Shown here in pieces: positions 14,038-18,999 of a stretch of 18,999 nucleotides of DNA; the stretch's first letter is position 1, and each line of letters opens with the position of its first letter. Origin of the DNA: Clostridia bacterium. GTDB taxonomy: Bacteria; Bacillota; Clostridia; Christensenellales; Aristaeellaceae. Under the pieces are notes generated by a model. It was not told where the DNA came from. It ran no database searches and saw only the letters and a program-made list of their open reading frames with translations. The translations under genes were made by a program, and so were the position numbers. The stretch spans positions 1 to 18,999 of the forward strand of contig JAFSZW010000469.1 of NCBI GenBank assembly GCA_017458865.1. The letters run 5' to 3'.

Positions 14038-16902
14038 ATGAATCATCCGAAGAAACTGAAGATGGCTCTGATCGTTCTGTTGCTGCTTGTGATGTGTCTT
14101 TTGTCAGCCTGTACCAAACAGGAGACACAGCCGGCAAAGGATACAGCGGCTGAACCATCCAATCTTGTTGTCCTGTCGGCAAACCCGGCAGACAGCCCAT
14201 ATAAGCTGATCATTCCTGAGGGCCAGGCCGCTGCAGCCAGGCCGGCAGAAACCACAGTTGTGGATTCCGCGGCAAATGATCCTTATAAGAACAACGATCC
14301 CTATAAGAACAATGACCCCTATAAGAATAACGATCCCTACAAGAACAATGATCCATACAAGAATGCGGCCAGCACGGCTGCAGCGACGGAAACCGCGGAT
14401 GCGGAACCTGTAAAGGAAATCGAGAAGTATGTTCCTGTTGCAGGTGAAGGCGCAAAGTATACCGTCGAGGTTACTGCGGATGGCTGGGTGAAGATCGTCA
14501 ACGAGGGCGGGGATACGCTCGGCCTCTCCAGCATTTCCGGCGTTAAGATCATTGAGGACGACGGATTTGCCTTCAAGGATCTCAACCAGAATGGCAAGCT
14601 GGATGTCTACGAAGACTGGCGGAAGACGTCCGAAGAGCGCGCAAAGGATCTGGTTGACCAGATGAAGGGCGCAGAGCGTGCAGTTATTCTGGCCCATGGC
14701 GGCTGGAATGGCCCGTTCACGACAGAATCCCTGGCCGCAGATGACGCATCTGCTGCGTATCTCAAGGCGGGCGGCCGCGGCGGCGTTACCCGTGCGATTT
14801 CCAATGGCGGCGGGGCGCATGCCAAGTGGACCAATGCACTGCAGGAATCTGCAGAGAGCTGCTATTACGGCATTCCGGCTATGATTTCAATCGACCCGGC
14901 CAATATTTCCGGACTCATTGAAACGCTGTCGCTGGCCTCCACAATGGATCCTGAACTGGCGGCTGAAATCGGACGTGAGACAGCCAAACAGTATCGTGCA
15001 GCCGGTGTTACGGCACTCCTTGGCCCCCAGGTGGATATTGCATCGCCCATCATGAGCCGCGCGGGCGGCACGTACGGCGAGGATCCGCAGCTCACGCTGG
15101 ACATTGCAACCGCGTATGTCAACGGACTCCAGTCCACTTATGACGATGCCATGAATGACATGGGCTGGGGCAGTGAATCGGTATACTGCTTCACCAAGCA
15201 CTATGGCGGCGCCGGTTCAACCGAGGGCGGACGCGATGATCACAGTTTCAGCGGACGCTATGCGGTATTCCCGGGACAGAATCTCGAGGCGCACCTGATT
15301 ACCTACTTTGACGGCGTATTCAAGCTGCCGGGCAAGACCGGCGCAACCGGCATCATGACCGAATACGCGATTAACCTCGACAGTGACGGCAACCCGTTCG
15401 GCGGCGAATGGGCCGGCGCATACAATCCGTTCATGTACAGCCTGCTGGATGAGGCCGGATATGACAGCCTGATCATCACAGACTGGGGCGTGCTTGGCGG
15501 ACTGGGCACCAAGACCGGCGGTCTCTGGGGCACAGAGGAAATGAGCGAGCCTGAGCGTGTCGCACTCGGTCTTGAGCGCGGAATGAACCTGTTCGGCGGC
15601 TATGACGGAACCGCAAGCATTGAGGAAGGTTATGATCTGCTCGTCAAGAACGTCGGCCAGGAACAGGCGGATGCCATTGTCAGCAAGGCTGCCTATAACT
15701 ACATCCTCGTGATGATGAACCTCAACATGTTCGATCTGCCGTACAGCGATTCCGCTTATGCAGATTCCATTATCTACAGCGAGAAGGCAAATGCCTATGG
15801 TCTTGAGACACAGAAGAAGTCTGTGGTCATGATCAAGAATGACGGGACGATCAAGGCAGCGGCTGAGGATGCGAAAGCCAAGCCAAAGGTTTATGTTCCG
15901 TATGCGTACAGCACCAATTTCACCGCCAACTGGATGTTTGGCATCAGCCCGGGAACGCCTTCCTGGAGCCCGAGCATGGACCTCGACACCCTTGGCAAGT
16001 ACTTTGAGATTGTCACCGATACGGTAAAGGATCCCTCCGGTGCGGATGGTGCCTATACCAGCGAGGACATCACCAGGGCAAGCGCGGATGACATTGCGTC
16101 CTGCGACTTTATCCTGGTCGGCATGACCGGCGCATACAGCGCATCCTACAGCTCTTATCTGACCGCAGCGTTTGGACCGCCGACAGAGCCTGAGGGCGAG
16201 GAGGTCTATTATCCGGCGTCTCTGCAGTATGAGGCGTACACGGCAGATACGGCAAGGGATCCGTCCCTCTCCGGACAGACCATCGACGGCGTCAGGGAGA
16301 ACCGTTCCTATAAAGGCGTAACCGCTCCGGCGGATACCAATTATGGACATCTCGAGGCGCTTAAGTATGCAGCCTCCGTTGCCGGCAGTGTTCCGGTCAT
16401 TGCATCCGTGAGCATGGAGCGCGGCATGATCTGGAACGACGTTGAGCCGCTGTGCAACGTCATTCTGGTCTCCTATAATGCCCAGAAACCGGCAGCAGTT
16501 GCCGAGATCATCCTGGGCAAGGTAGAACCGAACGGCCTTCTGGTCTTCCAGCAGCCCGCCTCCATGGAAGTGGTAGAGAAGCAGACGGATGACATTCCGA
16601 GAGACATGGAGTGCTATGTGGATGCCGCGGGCAGCAAGTATGACTTTGCTTTCGGCATGAACTGGTCCGGCGTGATCAGCGATGTGCGCACGGAGAAGTA
16701 TTCAAAAGCGCCGCTTACCAAAGTGACGAGCATTGACTTTGGCGATCGCTTAAAGGCTGTATCTGCTGCCGGCACAGCAGCTGATGCACCGGCAGAAGCC
16801 CCTGCGGAGGAGGCTGCTGCTGAGGCACCGGCTGATGCCCCTGCAGAGGAAGCTGCAGCCGAGGCCCCTGCCGAGGAAGCGGCGGCTGAGACCAAAGAGT
16901 AA
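14038..16902 (+). CDS. Glycoside hydrolase family 3 lipoprotein (beta-glucosidase-like)
   Basis: A 954-residue surface enzyme expected to release terminal beta-linked sugars from glycosides by a retaining mechanism. The N-terminus is a lipoprotein signal: KK, a hydrophobic stretch, then lipobox LLSAC with C25 as the lipidated residue. Residues 80-109 are five NDPYKN repeats, a likely spacer. An EF-hand-like calcium loop (DLNQNGKLDVYE, 181-192) precedes the catalytic domain, as is common in this GH3 branch. The barrel domain shows GGRGGVTRA, GTYGEDPQLTLD, TKHYGGAGSTEGGRDDH and the probable nucleophile D482 in LIITDWG. A GH3 C-terminal-type domain follows from about residue 600. I see no fibronectin-III domain. 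The protein ends in an Ala/Glu/Pro-rich tail. The start follows a strong GGAGGAGG site. Substrate specificity cannot be read from the sequence. Confidence 0.92.
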   Translation: MNHPKKLKMALIVLLLLVMCLLSACTKQETQPAKDTAAEPSNLVVLSANPADSPYKLIIPEGQAAAARPAETTVVDSAANDPYKNNDPYKNNDPYKNNDPYKNNDPYKNAASTAAATETADAEPVKEIEKYVPVAGEGAKYTVEVTADGWVKIVNEGGDTLGLSSISGVKIIEDDGFAFKDLNQNGKLDVYEDWRKTSEERAKDLVDQMKGAERAVILAHGGWNGPFTTESLAADDASAAYLKAGGRGGVTRAISNGGGAHAKWTNALQESAESCYYGIPAMISIDPANISGLIETLSLASTMDPELAAEIGRETAKQYRAAGVTALLGPQVDIASPIMSRAGGTYGEDPQLTLDIATAYVNGLQSTYDDAMNDMGWGSESVYCFTKHYGGAGSTEGGRDDHSFSGRYAVFPGQNLEAHLITYFDGVFKLPGKTGATGIMTEYAINLDSDGNPFGGEWAGAYNPFMYSLLDEAGYDSLIITDWGVLGGLGTKTGGLWGTEEMSEPERVALGLERGMNLFGGYDGTASIEEGYDLLVKNVGQEQADAIVSKAAYNYILVMMNLNMFDLPYSDSAYADSIIYSEKANAYGLETQKKSVVMIKNDGTIKAAAEDAKAKPKVYVPYAYSTNFTANWMFGISPGTPSWSPSMDLDTLGKYFEIVTDTVKDPSGADGAYTSEDITRASADDIASCDFILVGMTGAYSASYSSYLTAAFGPPTEPEGEEVYYPASLQYEAYTADTARDPSLSGQTIDGVRENRSYKGVTAPADTNYGHLEALKYAASVAGSVPVIASVSMERGMIWNDVEPLCNVILVSYNAQKPAAVAEIILGKVEPNGLLVFQQPASMEVVEKQTDDIPRDMECYVDAAGSKYDFAFGMNWSGVISDVRTEKYSKAPLTKVTSIDFGDRLKAVSAAGTAADAPAEAPAEEAAAEAPADAPAEEAAAEAPAEEAAAETKE
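14275..14364 (+). repeat. Five 18-bp repeats coding NDPYKN in the GH3 lipoprotein
   Basis: Five in-frame copies of an 18-base unit encode (NDPYKN)5 at residues 80-109. The copies differ at third codon positions (for example gatcct, gatccc, gacccc and gatcca), so the protein repeat is kept while the DNA has diverged. It sits between the lipid anchor and the catalytic domain, where a hydrophilic spacer would lift the enzyme from the membrane or through the wall. Confidence 0.93.
16780..16899 (+). repeat. Ala/Glu/Pro-rich C-terminal tail of the GH3 lipoprotein
   Basis: About 40 residues of low complexity with a recurring APAEEAAAE unit seen three times, ending in ETKE at the stop codon. It is strongly acidic and has no LPXTG or membrane anchor. 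It may be a flexible spacer or a wall-interaction tail. Confidence 0.85.
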
Positions 16903-16916
16903 GAATCTCCCACTGT

Positions 16917-16945
16917 CTCATTGTCGGCCTGCGCCGACAGATGAG
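16917..16945 (+). other. Intercistronic hairpin 1 between the GH3 genes
   Basis: CTCAT-TGTCGGC (16917-16928) pairs with GCCGACA-G-ATGAG (16933-16945): 12 base pairs, one bulged G and a 4-base loop. It begins 15 bases after the stop codon of the first GH3 gene. No T-tract follows, so it is not a classical terminator. Confidence 0.7.
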
Positions 16946-16970
16946 GAAAGACATTGTGTTTGAACGTTCT

Positions 16971-17022
16971 GTCCGGCCATCGCCGCAGAGTCATGGCAAA
17001 TGTTGCGGCGATGACACCGGAC
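16971..17022 (+). other. Intercistronic hairpin 2 between the GH3 genes
   Basis: CATCGCCGCA (16978-16987) pairs perfectly with TGCGGCGATG (17004-17013) around a 16-base loop. The stem extends through GTCCGG (16971-16976) with CCGGAC (17017-17022) across an asymmetric internal loop. It lacks a T-tract and ends 35 bases before the ribosome site of the second GH3 gene. It could protect the upstream message or limit read-through. Confidence 0.7.
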
Positions 17023-17070
17023 CGGGCATCTCTGTGATAAGAACCAAAGGCTGAAACGAGGAGAAATGGT

Positions 17071-18999
17071 ATGATTAATCTCTTAACTTCACTTCTTTCC
17101 CCGATATTTACGCCCATGGGGGTCAGCGCATCGGATCTGGAATCTTATCTGAACATGCTGCAGGGATATGTCTGGGCAGTTCTGCTCATCATTCTCGCAG
17201 TTATCGTGATTCTGTTCCTGGCCCATTTCGCCAAAAAGGGCACCAGACATGTCATTCGCTGGGTTGCCGTTCTGGCAGGCATCGCGGGCATTGTATGCGT
17301 TGTCAATATGATCTGCTTTGGACCGATGTACAACAACGTTTCCGGCTACCTGAATGCGTCCAAGGCTGAACTGACACCTGAAACGGTTGCTCAGAGCAAG
17401 GCGACGGTTCAGAAGGTCGGCGAGGAGGGCATGGTCCTGCTCAAGAACAACGGCATTCTGCCGCTGGACAAGTCGACCAAGCTGAACATTTTCGGCTGGG
17501 CATCCACCAATCCGCTGTTCGGCGGCACGGGCTCCGGTTCATCTGATGCATCCTCTGCGGTTGGCATCCTGCAGTCCTTTGTAAATGCCGGATTTGAAAT
17601 CAATACCGGCCTGTCCAACATGTACTATGAGTATCAGCCGGCGCGGCCGTCCATTGGCATGTATGCACAGGACTGGACCCTTCCTGAGCCCCCGGTGGGC
17701 GTTTACAACGACAATTTGATTGCGGCAACCAAGGAATTCTCCGATACGGCAATTATCGTCATCGGACGGTCCGGCGGTGAGGGCGCAGACCTCCCGATGG
17801 ACATGTACGCCGTCATTCACGGCACGTACAACCCGGCAGAAAAGGTATCTGTCGCACCGGCCAGCTATGGCTATATGAATGCATCCTATACCAACAATGG
17901 CAATTATGATGATTTCAGCGAGGGCGAGTCGTATCTCGAATTGTCCAGAACTGAAAAGGACATGATCGACAAGGTCTGCTCCGAGTTTGATAAGGTTGTT
18001 GTGATAATCAATGCCAACAATGCGATGGAACTCGGATGGGTGGATGAGTACGAGCAGATCGGTGCTGTTATCTGGGCACCGGGCGCAGGTATTACCGGTT
18101 TTACGGCGCTTGGCGAGATTGTCAGCGGCGCGGTCAATCCGTCCGGACGTACGGTTGATACGTTTGTCAAGGACCTCATGACCACACCGTACATCAACAA
18201 CTTTGGCAACCTGGCATATACCAATGTGGATGACCTCAAGCAGGCAATTGCCGCGAAGGACAGCGCCTACGAGGGTAACATCGGCTTTGTCAATTATGTG
18301 GAAGGCATTTATGTCGGCTACAAGTATTACGAGACTGCATCCGATGAGGGTGCCATTGCCTATGATGAAAAGGTCCAGTATCCTTTCGGCTACGGACTCA
18401 GCTACACCACATTTGAGCAGAAGATTGAGAACTTCAAGGATGATGACAAGACGGTATCCTTTGATGTCACAGTAACCAATACCGGCAAGACGGCCGGCAA
18501 GGATGTCGTCGAGGTCTATTTCACACCGCCTTACACGGATGGCGGCATTGAAAAGGCATCCGTTAACCTCATTGATTTTGCCAAGACGGCTGAGCTGGCA
18601 CCCGGCGCGTCCGGCACCGTCAGCTTCAAGCTGAACAAGGAAGATATGGCTGCCTATGATTCCGACGGGAAGAAGATCCCCGGCGGCGGATACATCCTTG
18701 AGGCAGGCGACTACACCATTTCCATCCGTTCGGATTCCCACACCGTACTGGCCTCTGAAACGTTCAGCGTGGCTGCGGATGTGTCGTACACGGATGGACG
18801 CAGCAGCGATAAAACTGCTCCGGTTAACCAGTTTGAAGAGTATGCACGCGGCACGTTTGAAGTCCTTTCCCGTGCAGGCGGATTTGCCAACTATGATGCG
18901 ACCTGCGGCCGCGTTCTCGAGGCGGATGACTTCATCATGGATGACGCAACCCGTGCAAAGGTTGAGGAGTATTCAGTCGTTGGCTATGATGGAACGAAG
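17071..18999 (+). CDS. Membrane-anchored GH3 protein with C-terminal domain first (3' end outside window)
   Basis: 643 codons are visible and the frame is still open at the window end. ATG 17071 follows GAGGAG (17058-17063) by 7 bases. Two hydrophobic segments at about residues 32-53 and 61-83 are predicted membrane spans joined by a short basic loop. The GH3 C-terminal-type domain starts near residue 108 (KVGEEGMVLLKNNGILPL), includes IVIGRSGGEGAD and SGAVNPSGRTVDTF, and ends near YPFGYGLSYTTF (from about 437). A fibronectin-III-like domain follows (about 457-567), then the start of a linker. The usual order is barrel, C-terminal domain, fibronectin-III; here the barrel with the nucleophile is absent from the front and is expected after the window end, as in circularly permuted GH3 enzymes. 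It is co-oriented with the GH3 lipoprotein gene 168 bp upstream. Confidence 0.88.
   Translation, partial: MINLLTSLLSPIFTPMGVSASDLESYLNMLQGYVWAVLLIILAVIVILFLAHFAKKGTRHVIRWVAVLAGIAGIVCVVNMICFGPMYNNVSGYLNASKAELTPETVAQSKATVQKVGEEGMVLLKNNGILPLDKSTKLNIFGWASTNPLFGGTGSGSSDASSAVGILQSFVNAGFEINTGLSNMYYEYQPARPSIGMYAQDWTLPEPPVGVYNDNLIAATKEFSDTAIIVIGRSGGEGADLPMDMYAVIHGTYNPAEKVSVAPASYGYMNASYTNNGNYDDFSEGESYLELSRTEKDMIDKVCSEFDKVVVIINANNAMELGWVDEYEQIGAVIWAPGAGITGFTALGEIVSGAVNPSGRTVDTFVKDLMTTPYINNFGNLAYTNVDDLKQAIAAKDSAYEGNIGFVNYVEGIYVGYKYYETASDEGAIAYDEKVQYPFGYGLSYTTFEQKIENFKDDDKTVSFDVTVTNTGKTAGKDVVEVYFTPPYTDGGIEKASVNLIDFAKTAELAPGASGTVSFKLNKEDMAAYDSDGKKIPGGGYILEAGDYTISIRSDSHTVLASETFSVAADVSYTDGRSSDKTAPVNQFEEYARGTFEVLSRAGGFANYDATCGRVLEADDFIMDDATRAKVEEYSVVGYDGTK

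Noticed and set aside
15217..16350. Long open frame on the minus strand under the first GH3 gene (377 codons)
   Set aside because: It lies wholly antisense to a clear GH3 coding region, resembles no family I know, and follows from the codon bias of the plus-strand gene.
17539..18741. 400-codon open frame on the minus strand under the second GH3 gene
   Set aside because: The plus strand encodes an unmistakable GH3 C-terminal domain and fibronectin-III domain across the same bases; the minus-strand product has no recognisable motif.

Overview
This 19 kb window looks like a chromosomal segment of a moderately high-GC Bacillota (Firmicutes) bacterium, probably an anaerobic gut-type lineage such as Erysipelotrichia or Clostridia. 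The basis is SufU-type iron-sulfur assembly (SufC-B-D-S-U), strong AGGAGG ribosome sites, sigmaA-type promoters, a nickel-pincer cofactor protein (LarC) and tandem family 3 glycoside hydrolases. The exact order or genus cannot be fixed from the sequence alone. I see no rRNA, tRNA, insertion sequence, integrase or CRISPR array.

Layout. (1) 1-1091 (+): the 3' part of larC, with a histidine-rich stretch built from three identical 36-bp units that opens at the window edge; a hairpin follows. (2) 1409-6280 (+): a 1,623-residue protein that joins an N-terminal DEDD-type exonuclease-like domain, a complete RecQ-type (SF2) helicase, winged-helix-like segments and a compact UvrD/Rep-type (SF1) helicase. 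It has its own TTGACA/TACAAT promoter. (3) 6507-7085 (+): a TetR-family regulator behind a strong promoter whose -35 box lies in a perfect palindrome. (4) 7138-8094 (-): a tRNA-dihydrouridine synthase with its own promoter and intrinsic terminator. (5) 8222-8665 (+): a GNAT acetyltransferase, convergent with the next operon across a shared hairpin. (6) 8701-13605 (-): the sufCBDSU operon, five tightly packed genes with a candidate promoter and leader palindrome. (7) 14038-18999 (+): two adjacent GH3 genes. The first is a lipoprotein with a classical GH3 catalytic domain. The second is a membrane-anchored protein that starts with the GH3 C-terminal domain and a fibronectin-III-like domain and runs off the window.

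How the parts relate. The Suf genes form one pathway: SufS and SufU mobilise sulfur, and SufB, SufC and SufD are the scaffold on which clusters form. The two GH3 proteins probably cooperate at the cell surface on glycosides or oligosaccharides; they share one promoter region and are separated by 168 bp containing two strong hairpins. LarC, the fused helicase, TetR, Dus and GNAT look like independent transcription units.

The most unusual item is the exonuclease-like/RecQ/UvrD fusion. It carries two complete helicase motif sets in one chain, and its nuclease-like domain has Asn where DEDDh enzymes have the catalytic His.
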